Shown piece after piece: positions 44,939 through 53,442 of a stretch of DNA of 55,637 bases. The notes beneath the pieces are model-generated. The model had not been told where the DNA came from and did not search any database. It was given only the letters and a program-made list of their open reading frames with translations. The DNA comes from Ereboglobus sp. PH5-10. GTDB taxonomy: Bacteria; Verrucomicrobiota; Verrucomicrobiia; Opitutales; Opitutaceae. The DNA lies in the NCBI RefSeq assembly GCF_029504735.1, contig NZ_JAQFIP010000018.1, positions 1 through 55,637 on the forward strand. Reading direction: 5' to 3'. The translations under genes and the position numbers were made by a program. Positions within the stretch are counted from its first letter, which is position 1. The number at the start of each line of letters is the position of its first letter.

Positions 44939-47068
44939 TTATAGTCCGAGTTCCTTTGCGAGGAAGGTGAACGACAGCGCCCACATGCGGGCGCGTTGCC
45001 CGGCGTTGGCGGCGCCGCCGTGGCCGCCTTCGATATTTTCGTAATAGAGCACGTCGTGGCCCTGCGCCTCCATGCGGGCGACCATTTTGCGCGCATGCGC
45101 CGGGTGCACGCGGTCGTCTCGCGTCGAGGTGGTGAAAAGCACGCGCGGATATTTCACGCCGGGTTTCACGTTTTGGTAGGGCGAGTATTTTTTGATGAAT
45201 GCCCAGTCCTCCGGCACGTCGGGGTTGCCGTATTCGGCCATCCAGCTCGCGCCGGCGAGGAGCTTGTTGTAGCGGCGCATGTCGAGGAGCGGCACCTGGC
45301 AGACGACGGCGCGATAGAGGTCGGGGCGCTGCGTGAACGCCGCGCCGACGAGCAGCCCGCCATTCGAGCCGCCCATGATGCCGAGGCGCGCGGGCGAGGT
45401 GATTTTGCGCGCGATCAGGTCCTCCGCGATGGCGGCGAAATCATCGTAGGCGCGCTGGCGTTTTTCGCGGAGCGCGGCCTGGTGCCACGCGGGGCCGAAC
45501 TCGCCGCCGCCGCGCAGGTTGGCGAGCACATACACGCCGCCGCGCGCGACCCACGCCCGGCCAAAGTGCGCCTTGTAATCCGGCAGCATCGAAATCTGAA
45601 ATCCGCCGTAGCCGTAAAGCAAGGCGGGCGCGGTGCCGTCGGCGCGAAAGCTCTTTGGCGCCAGCACAAAATACGGAACCCTCATGCCGTCGGCGGAGGC
45701 GGCCTCGTATTGGAAAACCTTCATGCCGCCGGCGTCGAAAAAGGCGGGCAGGCGCTTGAGTGTTTCGCGTTTCGATTTGCCGATCGTGCCGAGCACGAGA
45801 CTGGGCGGCGTGAGGAAATCCTGCGTCTGAATGAACACGTCGTCGGATTCGTCCTCGTCGATTCCCGAGATGCTCGTGACGCCGAAGTCGGGCGCGGGCA
45901 CGGGCTGGCGCGTCCACTTGCCGGTCGCGGCGTCGAGAGTCCACGCGAATAGTTTGTTGCGCACGTTTTCGAGCTCGTTGACGACGAGGTGGTTTTTGGT
46001 GTCGGCGGTCCCGGCGAGCGATTTGCGCGGGCCGGGCTCGAAGAGCACGGTGAAATCGCGCGCGCCGGCGAGGTAGCGTTTCAGATCGGCGGCGAGGAGC
46101 GCGCCGGCGGCGTGGGTGCGCCCGCCGACAGTCCAGTCCTTGCGCAAAACGAGCAGGATTTGCCCGCGATGAAACCCGACGCTGACGTCGTCGGGCTTGT
46201 CGAGCCTCACCCACGCGCCGGCGGGGTTGCGAAGCAGGACTTCGTTGGTGAAAAAGGCGGGGCGTCGCAGGATCATGTCGTAATGCGCGCCGTGGTCGTG
46301 TATCCGAAATGCGGATACAGACATGTCGGTTTTGTCCGCCTCGAAGATCGTCGCGGCGGAGGCGAGCGGCGTGCCGCGTTTCCATTCCTTGACGATGCGC
46401 GGGTAGCCGGAATCGGTGAGCGAGCCGGCGCCGAAATCGGTGCCGACGTAGAGCGTGTCGCGGTCGCGCCAGGCAACGCGGCTCTTGGCCTCGGGGAGCG
46501 CAAAGCCGCCGGCCCCGGGCGCGACGAAGGTTTTTGTTTTCAGGTCGAACTCGCGCACCACGTCGGCATCGGCGCCGCCGCGCGAGAATTTGACAAGCGC
46601 GCGGTCGCGGTCGGGGTAAAGGATGTCGGCGCCGTGCCACACCCAGTTTTCATTTTCGGCGGCGGCAAGCGCGTCGAGGTCGATGACGGTTTCCCACGCG
46701 GGGGCGGTTTTGCGGTATTCGGCAAAAGTGGTCCGGCGCCAGACGCCGCGCACATGGTTTTCGCCCTGCCAGAAATTGTAATAATGCGCGCCGTGTTTCG
46801 CGACGTAGGGAATCTTTTCCCTGGAGTTGTAGATGGCGAGGAGCGCGGCGCGGGTTTGCTCGAAGTCGGGCGAGCTTTCGAGTTCGCGCGTGCTGACGGC
46901 ATTGCGCTCGCGCACCCAAGCGAGCTGTTTGTCGCCGGTCACGTCCTCAAGCCAGAGGTGGGGATCGTCAGGGGCGTCCGTTGAGGCTCGGGCGGGCATG
47001 ATTGAGAGCGAGGCAAGGGCGAGGCCGGTGAGGATGAGTTGCGCATGGGGAAAAGAGAGGCGAAGCAT
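44939..47068 (-). CDS. Prolyl oligopeptidase family serine peptidase (S9A)
   Basis: 709 residues, usual family length. Signal peptide: MLRLSFPHAQLILTGLALAS, cut near PARA-ST. An N-terminal S9 domain starts DPHLWLEDVTGDKQLAWVRE, followed by a beta-propeller region. The C-terminal alpha/beta-hydrolase domain has YGYGGFQISMLPDYK, NLRGGGEFGPAWHQAAL and the nucleophile in GGSNGG (Ser568). The Asp of STRDDRVHP (about 652) and the His of EGGHGG (683) complete the triad. It cleaves after proline in short peptides, here probably in the periplasm. It is 38 bases after the EamA transporter gene and may be the last gene of the minus-strand group that begins at the GH88 gene. Confidence 0.92.
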   Translation of the reverse strand: MLRLSFPHAQLILTGLALASLSIMPARASTDAPDDPHLWLEDVTGDKQLAWVRERNAVSTRELESSPDFEQTRAALLAIYNSREKIPYVAKHGAHYYNFWQGENHVRGVWRRTTFAEYRKTAPAWETVIDLDALAAAENENWVWHGADILYPDRDRALVKFSRGGADADVVREFDLKTKTFVAPGAGGFALPEAKSRVAWRDRDTLYVGTDFGAGSLTDSGYPRIVKEWKRGTPLASAATIFEADKTDMSVSAFRIHDHGAHYDMILRRPAFFTNEVLLRNPAGAWVRLDKPDDVSVGFHRGQILLVLRKDWTVGGRTHAAGALLAADLKRYLAGARDFTVLFEPGPRKSLAGTADTKNHLVVNELENVRNKLFAWTLDAATGKWTRQPVPAPDFGVTSISGIDEDESDDVFIQTQDFLTPPSLVLGTIGKSKRETLKRLPAFFDAGGMKVFQYEAASADGMRVPYFVLAPKSFRADGTAPALLYGYGGFQISMLPDYKAHFGRAWVARGGVYVLANLRGGGEFGPAWHQAALREKRQRAYDDFAAIAEDLIARKITSPARLGIMGGSNGGLLVGAAFTQRPDLYRAVVCQVPLLDMRRYNKLLAGASWMAEYGNPDVPEDWAFIKKYSPYQNVKPGVKYPRVLFTTSTRDDRVHPAHARKMVARMEAQGHDVLYYENIEGGHGGAANAGQRARMWALSFTFLAKELGL

Positions 47069-47106
47069 CGGGACATGTCAGGAGTTTTTTGCGGGAACGA
47101 AACCTG

Positions 47107-48090
47107 TCAGGATTTTACCGGCGGTTTCAGTTGCAGCAGAATATTCGCGGCGGTGATAAACGCGCCGCCGGTCAGAAGCGTCCAGGTGAAGGTTTCGTTG
47201 GCATAGTTTATTCCGAACGCGGCGGAGAACAGGCCGGGCAGAAACAGGGCGAGGAGCGTGCCGAAGATCGGCTCGAAACAATACACGAGGCCCGCCTCCG
47301 TCGCGGTGATTTTGGGCTGCCAGGCGTTCATCAAAAAGAACGCGCCAAACGTGCAGAACACAACGAGGAGCAACGTGAGCATGATGAAGGCGGGCGAGGC
47401 CCACGGCGTGACGAGCGCGGAGAGATTCGGGGCGGTTGCGAATGCCATGATGGAATAAACCACGGCCTCGGTGGCAAACATCACGAGTGTGATGCGCATG
47501 ACGCGGTTGCCCGCAAATTCGGGCCGGTCGAGCGTGAGGATTTGCCCGGCAAAGAAAAACGCGCCAAGCAGGGTTTCAAATTCGCCGCGCCCGAGGCGGA
47601 GTTCGCGCCAGTCAAACTGCCCGAGGATTGCCACGCCGGTGATCACGAGCGCGCAGCAAAACCACACGCGCCAGCCGGGATTCTTGCGCATGCGAAACGC
47701 CACGTAGAGCGGAATGAGGATGGCGGTGAGCTGCGTGAGAAACGCGGAGGTGGAGGCCGCGGTGAATTGCAGCCCGTCGTTTTGCAAGATCATGCCGCCG
47801 GCGGCGAAGAGGCCGAGGAGCAGGCCCTGCCTCCACTCGGCCGGAGTGGTGCGCCGGCGCGCGCTGCCGCGCAGAAAAAGCAGATGGATTACCAACAACA
47901 CAACCGTGCCGATAACGAAGCGCGGGCCGACGGTCGCGGATGCGGTGAACCAGTTGCCGCTGCCGGGCTGGATCGCGGCGTGCACGAGCGCGAGCGCCTT
48001 CACGGTCGGAAAGCTCAGTCCCCAGAACGCCGTCGCAAGAACAAGCATGCCGATGGCGCGCCAGTGACGGACATTTTGCGTTGGGTTCAT
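47107..48090 (-). CDS. EamA/DMT-family transporter
   Basis: 327 residues from the ATG at 48090 (MNPTQNVRHWRAIG); 20 further codons upstream are open but add a non-membrane Pro/Ala/His-rich stretch. Ten hydrophobic helices can be drawn, in two EamA halves. The first opens with MLVLATAFWGLSFPTVKALA and includes LQFTAASTSAFLTQLTAILI. The second includes FGAFFLMNAWQPKITATEAG and VYCFEPIFGTLLALFLPGLF, the usual conserved end. Members export or import small metabolites and amino acids; the substrate here is not predictable. It lies between the small lipoprotein and the oligopeptidase genes on the same strand. Confidence 0.9.
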   Translation of the reverse strand: MNPTQNVRHWRAIGMLVLATAFWGLSFPTVKALALVHAAIQPGSGNWFTASATVGPRFVIGTVVLLVIHLLFLRGSARRRTTPAEWRQGLLLGLFAAGGMILQNDGLQFTAASTSAFLTQLTAILIPLYVAFRMRKNPGWRVWFCCALVITGVAILGQFDWRELRLGRGEFETLLGAFFFAGQILTLDRPEFAGNRVMRITLVMFATEAVVYSIMAFATAPNLSALVTPWASPAFIMLTLLLVVFCTFGAFFLMNAWQPKITATEAGLVYCFEPIFGTLLALFLPGLFSAAFGINYANETFTWTLLTGGAFITAANILLQLKPPVKS

Positions 48091-48179
48091 GAGCGGGGGT
48101 TCAGGCGCGTGCGCTCGGCTTGCCCCGGCGGCATCCGGAGTTTTTTGCACGCGGGGGTTGCGCGTTCGCTGCGATCAAA

Positions 48180-48461
48180 TCAGCGCGCCTGGCCGGCCGC
48201 GCCGTCCTCGGACGGCTGGGCCACGGTTGTCGCGGCAAAGCGCTTGCCGAATTCCTCGGTTGCGATGCGTTTCGCCTCGTCCGCGTCGGCGGCCTGCTTG
48301 AGCGCCACAAGGTCGGCGGCGCGCTTGGCGATCCAGCGGTCCTTGAAGTTTTGCTCGACCTCGGTTGCGATAAGGGGACTCGGTTTGGGTTTGCTGGAGC
48401 AACCCGCGAAAGGCAGGAGCGCAAATAACGGCAGGAGGCAAAGGAGGAGGAGGCGTTTCAT
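48180..48461 (-). CDS. Small lipoprotein, unknown function
   Basis: 93 residues. Lipoprotein signal MKRLLLLCLLPLFALLPFAG with the lipobox LPFAGC, so Cys21 should be lipidated. The mature part is charged and helical (TEVEQNFKDRWIAKRAADLV and DADEAKRIATEEFGKRFAAT). The frame is open upstream, to 49043, but that part is antisense-like reading of the neighbouring lyase gene. Located 100 bases after that gene, same strand. No family recognised. Confidence 0.72.
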   Translation of the reverse strand: MKRLLLLCLLPLFALLPFAGCSSKPKPSPLIATEVEQNFKDRWIAKRAADLVALKQAADADEAKRIATEEFGKRFAATTVAQPSEDGAAGQAR

Positions 48462-48561
48462 TGAAGATTGGAAAAATATCTGACGGATAAAAGCGGCGCG
48501 TGTTCCGTTGTCAAAGGGCGAAAAAACAGGGGCTTCGTTTTTCAAGCGCCAAAAACAGTCC

Positions 48562-49803
48562 CTACCTCGGGAGGGGCGGCAGAAGAAGATGCCAGCGCTC
48601 CTTGGCGAGGTCGGGCGTGGAAACGGAATAAGTTTCGTAGAGCGCCTTGAATTGCGCGTCGTCCTGACGGGCGAGATAGGCGCGAAGAAGCGGCAGGATG
48701 CGGGCGGTTTTTCCGGGCGTGATGTCTTTCTTGGGCCAGGGTTTGGCGGGGTCGAGGTAAGGCGCCACATAGGCGAGGGCGGCGCGCAAGCTGCGCCCAT
48801 CTTTTGTTGTGTGAGCCCAGCCGCCAGTGTAACCGGCGCGTTCGCCGAGCTGCGCGAGTTCAAAAAGGGGCTCCAGGTTAAAAATCGAATAGTGCAGGGA
48901 ATTGGTGCGCGCGAGTTCGTGCGGCTGGCGTCCGTCGGGCTCGATCTGCGTGGCGATGTAATGCGGAAGTTGCTTCTCGACGCGGCGGCGCGCGGCGGCG
49001 GTTTTGCCGAGGGCGAGCTCAAGGTGCGCGGCTTGCACGGCATACCATGTGCCGTGGTTGTTGGCGGCGGCGGCCTCGGCGAGACCGATTTTGCTGGTGG
49101 TGAGCCAAGTGTGATACGACTCGAGCCAGGCGCGCATGGCGGTTTGTTTTTCGGCGGGCCATGCGGACGAGGCGGCGATGAGCGCGAGGCCGTCGGTGAG
49201 CGCGGTGATGTGACGGCCCTCGAGCACGCCGGCGCCGCGCCCGCTGTTGCGTCCGCGAATGCCTTGCGCGTGGTTGAGGTTGGGGTTCATGCGTGTGGCT
49301 TCGTCGAGAAACCAGACGCGGGTGAGCAGCGCGGCGGTTTCGGCGTAGGTTTCCCTGCCGGTGAGGTAATAGGCGAGGCCGAGCGTTTTGACGGCGGTGC
49401 AAATCCGGACGAACTTGAGCGCGTCGTTATCCCGCTTGCTCTCGGGGTTGACCTGACCGTCGCGGCGAATGTAGGGCAGGCCGTCGGGCTTGGCCGGATC
49501 GGGCCACCAATAGGGAGCGAGCGAAAGGTAGTCGTGTTTGTCACCCGAATCGGCGGTGAGCTTTTTGTCGATCACCGACAGGGGTTTGAGGGCGAGCGCC
49601 TTGTCCGCCTCGCGAAGCACGCGGTCGTAGGCGGGGCGAAACGCGGGGTCGTTTGCGTGAGCGCGCTCGCGGGCGTTGGCAAGCACGGCGGGATCGCAGC
49701 AAAAGATCGCAGGCGGTGGGACCGAGTTCGCGAGCGCGGCGAGCGGGAATAAAATGGCGGCCACGGCAAGGGTGGCGCGACGCAGGCGGTCGGTTGTGTT
49801 CAT
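48562..49803 (-). CDS. Alginate-lyase-family polysaccharide lyase (periplasmic)
   Basis: 413 residues. Signal peptide: RRATLAVAAILFPLAALANS. The family hallmark is in the first third: HDYLSLAPYWWPDPAKPDGL followed by YIRRDGQVNPES. Further conserved stretches include MNPNLNHAQGIRGRNSGRGA, ANNHGTWYAVQAAHLELALG and ELARTNSLHYSIFNLEPLFE, where the NNHG asparagine/histidine and the later Tyr are candidates for catalysis. This matches the Alginate_lyase domain (PL5/PL38-like), which splits uronic-acid polysaccharides by beta-elimination. The exact polymer cannot be told from sequence. It is followed by the small lipoprotein gene and preceded by the GH88 gene, whose product would act on the unsaturated oligosaccharides it releases. 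Confidence 0.85.
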   Translation of the reverse strand: MNTTDRLRRATLAVAAILFPLAALANSVPPPAIFCCDPAVLANARERAHANDPAFRPAYDRVLREADKALALKPLSVIDKKLTADSGDKHDYLSLAPYWWPDPAKPDGLPYIRRDGQVNPESKRDNDALKFVRICTAVKTLGLAYYLTGRETYAETAALLTRVWFLDEATRMNPNLNHAQGIRGRNSGRGAGVLEGRHITALTDGLALIAASSAWPAEKQTAMRAWLESYHTWLTTSKIGLAEAAAANNHGTWYAVQAAHLELALGKTAAARRRVEKQLPHYIATQIEPDGRQPHELARTNSLHYSIFNLEPLFELAQLGERAGYTGGWAHTTKDGRSLRAALAYVAPYLDPAKPWPKKDITPGKTARILPLLRAYLARQDDAQFKALYETYSVSTPDLAKERWHLLLPPLPR

Positions 49804-49899
49804 TGGGGCTTCATGACGCGCAAGATGCGCGCGGATTTCAAAAGGGGATGTTTTTTCCGGGAAGTTTTTTTGGCGATGCGCTCAAAGGCGCGCCAAAGA

Positions 49900-49932
49900 G
49901 CGGAGGCACGGGCGAGCCGTCCGTGCCTCCGC
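49900..49932. repeat. REP-like hairpin between GH88 and lyase genes
   Basis: Perfect 12-base arms GCGGAGGCACGG / CCGTGCCTCCGC (49900-49911 and 49921-49932) around GCGAGCCGT. It lies in the 149-base gap between two same-strand genes. It has no T-run, so it may be a REP unit that stabilises the upstream mRNA end. Confidence 0.55.
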
Positions 49933-49952
49933 AAACCATTTCGGACGCGGGC

Positions 49953-51185
49953 TTAATTTACGGGCGCGGGAACGGCGGGTTTGCCGGACATCTTGGCGCG
50001 GTAGCGAAGGAGCGCCTCGAGGAAATAGTAGTCGGCGTAGTTGAGCGGCACGTCGATTTCGCTGTTGCCGGGAAGATGGCCGACCGAGTGCATCAGGATG
50101 AAGCCGCCGTTTTCACCGACCTTGGCGCGATAGGCGGGAGAGGAAAGCGAGAGGAGCTGCTTGCGCGCGGTGTCGAGATACCACTTGGAGAACTTGGCGT
50201 CGGTCGTGTAGTCGCTCAACTCGATGAGCGCGGAGGCGATGATCGCGGCGGCGGACGCGTCGCGCGGCGCGTTCGGAATGTCGGGCGCGTCGAAATCCCA
50301 GTAGGGGATTTTGTCCTTCGGGAGCCTGTTGTGATGGAGGATGAACAGGGCGATTCGTTGCGCTTGCTCGAGGTAGGCGGGATTGCGCGTTTCGCGATAC
50401 ATCATGGTGAACCCGTAGAGTCCCCACGCCTGGCCGCGCGCCCATGGCGACCAGTGGGCGTAACCTTGCTTGGTGTGGCGGAACAAAACCTTGCCGGTGC
50501 CCGGATCGTAATCGACGACGTGATAGCTGCTGCCGTCCTCGCGGAAATGGTTGGCGAGCGTGGTTTGCGCATGGCTGATTGCGATTTCGCGGTAGCGTGG
50601 ATTGCCGGACTCGCGCGAGGCCCAGAAAAGAAATTCGAGATTCATCATGTTGTCGATGATGACGGGGAACGTCCAGTAGCCGTGATCCCACGAACGGATG
50701 ACACCGGCGCAGGGATTGAAGCGACTGGCGAGCGACTCGGCGCCCTTGAGCATGATGTCGCGGTAGGAGGCGTCGTTGGTGAGCCGGAGGCCGTTTCCGT
50801 AGCTGCAACCGATCATGAACCCGAGGTCGTGCGTGCCCTTGTAGTCCTTGATGCTTTCGAGGCGCGCGGTGTATTCGCGGGCGGCGTCGCGCCATTTTGC
50901 GTCGCCGGTGTATTCGTGAAGGAGCCAGAGCGAGCCGGGGAAAAAGCCGCTGGTCCAGTCGCGCGGGCGGATCGTTACGAGCTTGCCGTTTTCGAACCTG
51001 CGGGGCTGGCGGTTTTTCTCGGCGACATCGGCCATCGATTGGAGGAGTTTTGTGTATTGTTGCGCGGCGACGTCGAAGTTTTCGCGCACGAGTTGCTCGG
51101 TTTTGTCGTCGGCTTTTTGGGCGAAGGCCGGAATGGCCAATACAGCACTGACAACGGGGATGAGGAGGGCGTTTCGGAGTGTCAT
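49953..51185 (-). CDS. Glycoside hydrolase family 88, unsaturated uronyl hydrolase
   Basis: 410 residues from the ATG at 51185 (MTLRNALLIPVVSAVLAIPA, a signal peptide); the frame is open 47 codons further but that part crosses repeat-like noncoding DNA. The (alpha/alpha)6-barrel family is recognised from DWTSGFFPGSLWLLHEYTGD, where the Asp is a catalytic candidate, THDLGFMIGCSYGNGLRLTN, the second Asp region IIDNMMNLEFLFWASRESGN, HWSPWARGQAWGLYGFTMMY and YWDFDAPDIPNAPRDASAAA. It removes 4,5-unsaturated uronic acids from oligosaccharides made by lyases, in the periplasm. Together with the alginate-lyase-family gene downstream it makes a minimal uronate-polysaccharide degradation pair. Confidence 0.93.
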   Translation of the reverse strand: MTLRNALLIPVVSAVLAIPAFAQKADDKTEQLVRENFDVAAQQYTKLLQSMADVAEKNRQPRRFENGKLVTIRPRDWTSGFFPGSLWLLHEYTGDAKWRDAAREYTARLESIKDYKGTHDLGFMIGCSYGNGLRLTNDASYRDIMLKGAESLASRFNPCAGVIRSWDHGYWTFPVIIDNMMNLEFLFWASRESGNPRYREIAISHAQTTLANHFREDGSSYHVVDYDPGTGKVLFRHTKQGYAHWSPWARGQAWGLYGFTMMYRETRNPAYLEQAQRIALFILHHNRLPKDKIPYWDFDAPDIPNAPRDASAAAIIASALIELSDYTTDAKFSKWYLDTARKQLLSLSSPAYRAKVGENGGFILMHSVGHLPGNSEIDVPLNYADYYFLEALLRYRAKMSGKPAVPAPVN

Positions 51186-51626
51186 GGTAAGAGGGTGAAA
51201 ATTAGAAGCCACAAATGCGGGTAAATGCACGCGAATTAAAACGGGGATAAAAGAGCCTCTCGTTTTTTGGACACAGATTGACGCATATTCAACCCGATTG
51301 GCCGCAAAGAGGCGCGGAAGTCGCAAAGAACGGAGTTTCCTTTTTGCGCCTGTTGTGCTTTTCGCGGCAGATTCTGATCTGCATTCATTTGCGTGCGTTT
51401 ATTTGCGGTTAATTTTTTCCTGGGTTGGTTGTGAAAGTCCTCAAAACGCCACGCGCCAACATGTGATTTGGCGCTCTTTTTTCGCACGCATATTTTTTAA
51501 TATTCCCGGCGTTCGCAGGTTGGGAATATGAGGCGTGCGGATGTTGACCGTTTCCCGAAACGGGCTTCTACTCGCGCAACAACCACCCGATAAATTATCC
51601 AACCCTGCTTCACATTCATTTGCTTT
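51186..51626. other. Intergenic region with a scrap-like dispersed repeat sequence
   Basis: 441 bases between divergent genes. Within about 51290-51420 the minus strand reads, in translation, like a widespread noncoding dispersed sequence of environmental bacteria (LTANKRTQMNADQ, then LCDFRASLRP), with short DNA motifs such as TTATTTGCGGTTAA and GCCGCAAAGAGGCGCGGAAG. I do not believe it encodes a protein. The promoters of the GH88 gene and of the plus-strand hypothetical gene should also be here. Confidence 0.5.
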
Positions 51627-53288
51627 ATGAAAAATCCCAAAGTCTTGCTCATGTGCTTTTGCTGCGCACTTGTCGGAGTTGTGTTGGGCGTGGGATTGGG
51701 GCGCGTGTCGGAGTCAGGTGACGGGACAAAGTCCGACGCGGGCAAAAACCCGGCAGTAATTGATTCGCAAGGTGCGACTTCAAAAAGCGGCGGTAAAGCC
51801 GATGCCAGCGGCGAGTTTCCAGACTTGGCCGGCTTAAAAACGCCGGAGCAATGGCGCGGGTATATTGAGCGGTGGATGACGGCGGGGTGTCCACCGGGAC
51901 AACAAAAAAATGTGTTCGAGGGTTTGCGGCGTTGGTCGGAGGTCGATGCGGACGGGGCGTTGGCGTTTGTTGACGGGGCGGCAAAATTTCCGACGCGCAA
52001 TACGGCCTACGGCATTCCGTTGACGGCGATCGGAACGAAAAATATGGGGCGGGTAATCGACTGGCTGCAAAAAAATCTCTCCCAAAGAGATCGCAGCGAT
52101 ATTGCCGGATTTGTAATTATGGAATTGAAAGACACTCACCCTGAGGAAGCGTGGGTGCTTGCACGTGCGGACGATATCTCCGTGGCCCCTCATTATTTTG
52201 GCGAGATCATGCAGTCGATGCTGAAGACGGATCCGGCAGGCTCGTTGCGGGTGCTGGAGAGTTTGCCGGATCGTGGCAAGTCCAGGGTTGTGAAGGATTT
52301 TGCCATTGCATGGTTGAATATGGACGAAAGCGCCGCGTTAGAGTGGTGCGCGCGCCAGCGGGACAAACCATATGGGAGCGAGATGTTTTTTCATATTCTA
52401 GAATATTACGCCAAAGAGAAGCCTTCCTCGATACTTGCAACGATTGAGAGGCTGAATGTGGTATTTGAGCAAAACCTATATTATGGAGATTTTATGAATA
52501 AGCTGGCATGGAACGACCCATTGATTGCCTTGGCGACACTGCAAAAAATGCCCGCCGATAAGATTGCCCATTATGGGCGCGACGTGATAAGAGAATTACT
52601 CAAAACGGACGCCGACCAAGCCGTGGCGGCGGCACGAGTGATTTGGCCTGATGAAGTCGATCGCACGGATAATCTTTGGCGGAGTTATGCTAACTGGGCG
52701 CGTTCCGACCGCAAGGCTGCCGAGGTGTGGCTTGAGAACGAGGCCGATGGCGCGCTGCGCGAACAAATAAAAACGAAGCAATTGCTGTGGGATAATCCAG
52801 CCGCATTCCTCGGTTCAGTAGACGTGAAAATAAACACCCCGCTTATGGAAAATTACATAAACGAAGCAATGCGGATGGCTGCTCGACACGGTCAGTCCGA
52901 CGAAGCATTACACTGGCTGCTGGCAAATCCGGACCAGATCACCTCAAAACGGGTGAGTTGTTTTCAATACGCCAACGGGCCGGACGGAAAAATCCCGTTA
53001 ACGCCAATGGATGTTTCCGCGGTGCCCGAGGGTAAAGGGCGCGAGGCGTTGATTGATTTTGTGGCCGAGGCATCAACAGACACAGAGGATTGGCAAAGCG
53101 CCGTGGAATTGTTGCCGCTGGTCACGGATTCAGGAAAACAGGATGCGCTGCGCTTCAAGATATTTTCGAGCATGATGAGCAATGAGTCCGAACGCGAGGC
53201 CGCGCGTGAATGGCTGGCGACACAGCCATTGAGCGAAGAGGTGCGCGCCTCGTGGGAGACGCTTGCCGAGGCCGCGGCCAAGGAATGA
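51627..53288 (+). CDS. Exported helical-repeat protein, unknown function
   Basis: 553 residues. A signal or anchor helix (VLLMCFCCALVGVVLGVGLG) at residues 6-25 is followed by a low-complexity Ser/Gly/Lys linker to ~65. The rest is a series of ~35-45-residue alpha-helical units with a TPR/HEAT-like feel: DADGALAFVDGAAKFP, AWVLARADDISVAPHYFGEI, AGSLRVLESLPDRGKSRVV, DPLIALATLQKMPADKIAHY, DQAVAAARVIWPDEVDRTD and EAAREWLATQPLSEEVRASW. Such W/A-rich helical repeats are common in large paralogous families of Verrucomicrobia, without known function. Base use is less GC-rich than in the neighbours, with more AT-ending codons. It is followed by a REP doublet and the convergent alaS end. Confidence 0.78.
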   Translation: MKNPKVLLMCFCCALVGVVLGVGLGRVSESGDGTKSDAGKNPAVIDSQGATSKSGGKADASGEFPDLAGLKTPEQWRGYIERWMTAGCPPGQQKNVFEGLRRWSEVDADGALAFVDGAAKFPTRNTAYGIPLTAIGTKNMGRVIDWLQKNLSQRDRSDIAGFVIMELKDTHPEEAWVLARADDISVAPHYFGEIMQSMLKTDPAGSLRVLESLPDRGKSRVVKDFAIAWLNMDESAALEWCARQRDKPYGSEMFFHILEYYAKEKPSSILATIERLNVVFEQNLYYGDFMNKLAWNDPLIALATLQKMPADKIAHYGRDVIRELLKTDADQAVAAARVIWPDEVDRTDNLWRSYANWARSDRKAAEVWLENEADGALREQIKTKQLLWDNPAAFLGSVDVKINTPLMENYINEAMRMAARHGQSDEALHWLLANPDQITSKRVSCFQYANGPDGKIPLTPMDVSAVPEGKGREALIDFVAEASTDTEDWQSAVELLPLVTDSGKQDALRFKIFSSMMSNESEREAAREWLATQPLSEEVRASWETLAEAAAKE

Positions 53289-53346
53289 TGCGGATGGCGG
53301 CAGGGCGTCGGCGTATTTTCAAAATTTTGATCGAACTACGCTTGCG

Positions 53347-53434
53347 CCCGGGAACGCGGGCAGCTTGCCCGCAGGTTTGGAGGGTTGGGCGGCGCGGAGC
53401 GCCGTCTTGCGGGCAGGATGCCCGCGCTCCCGGG
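53347..53434. repeat. REP doublet with three hairpins
   Basis: Outer hairpins GCGGGCA-GCT-TGCCCGC (53356-53372) and GCGGGCA-GGA-TGCCCGC (53409-53425) are framed by CCCGGG on both outer sides (53347-53352 and 53429-53434). A central hairpin CGGCGC-GGA-GCGCCG (53390-53404) lies between them. The whole 88 bases form an inverted pair, the classic RAYT/REP arrangement. It sits between convergent stops of the hypothetical gene and alaS. Confidence 0.75.
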
Positions 53435-53442
53435 AATACGCT

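Noticed and set aside
51236-51487. Minus-strand frame of 83 codons
   Set aside because: Its sequence matches the style of a dispersed noncoding repeat often mis-annotated as a gene.
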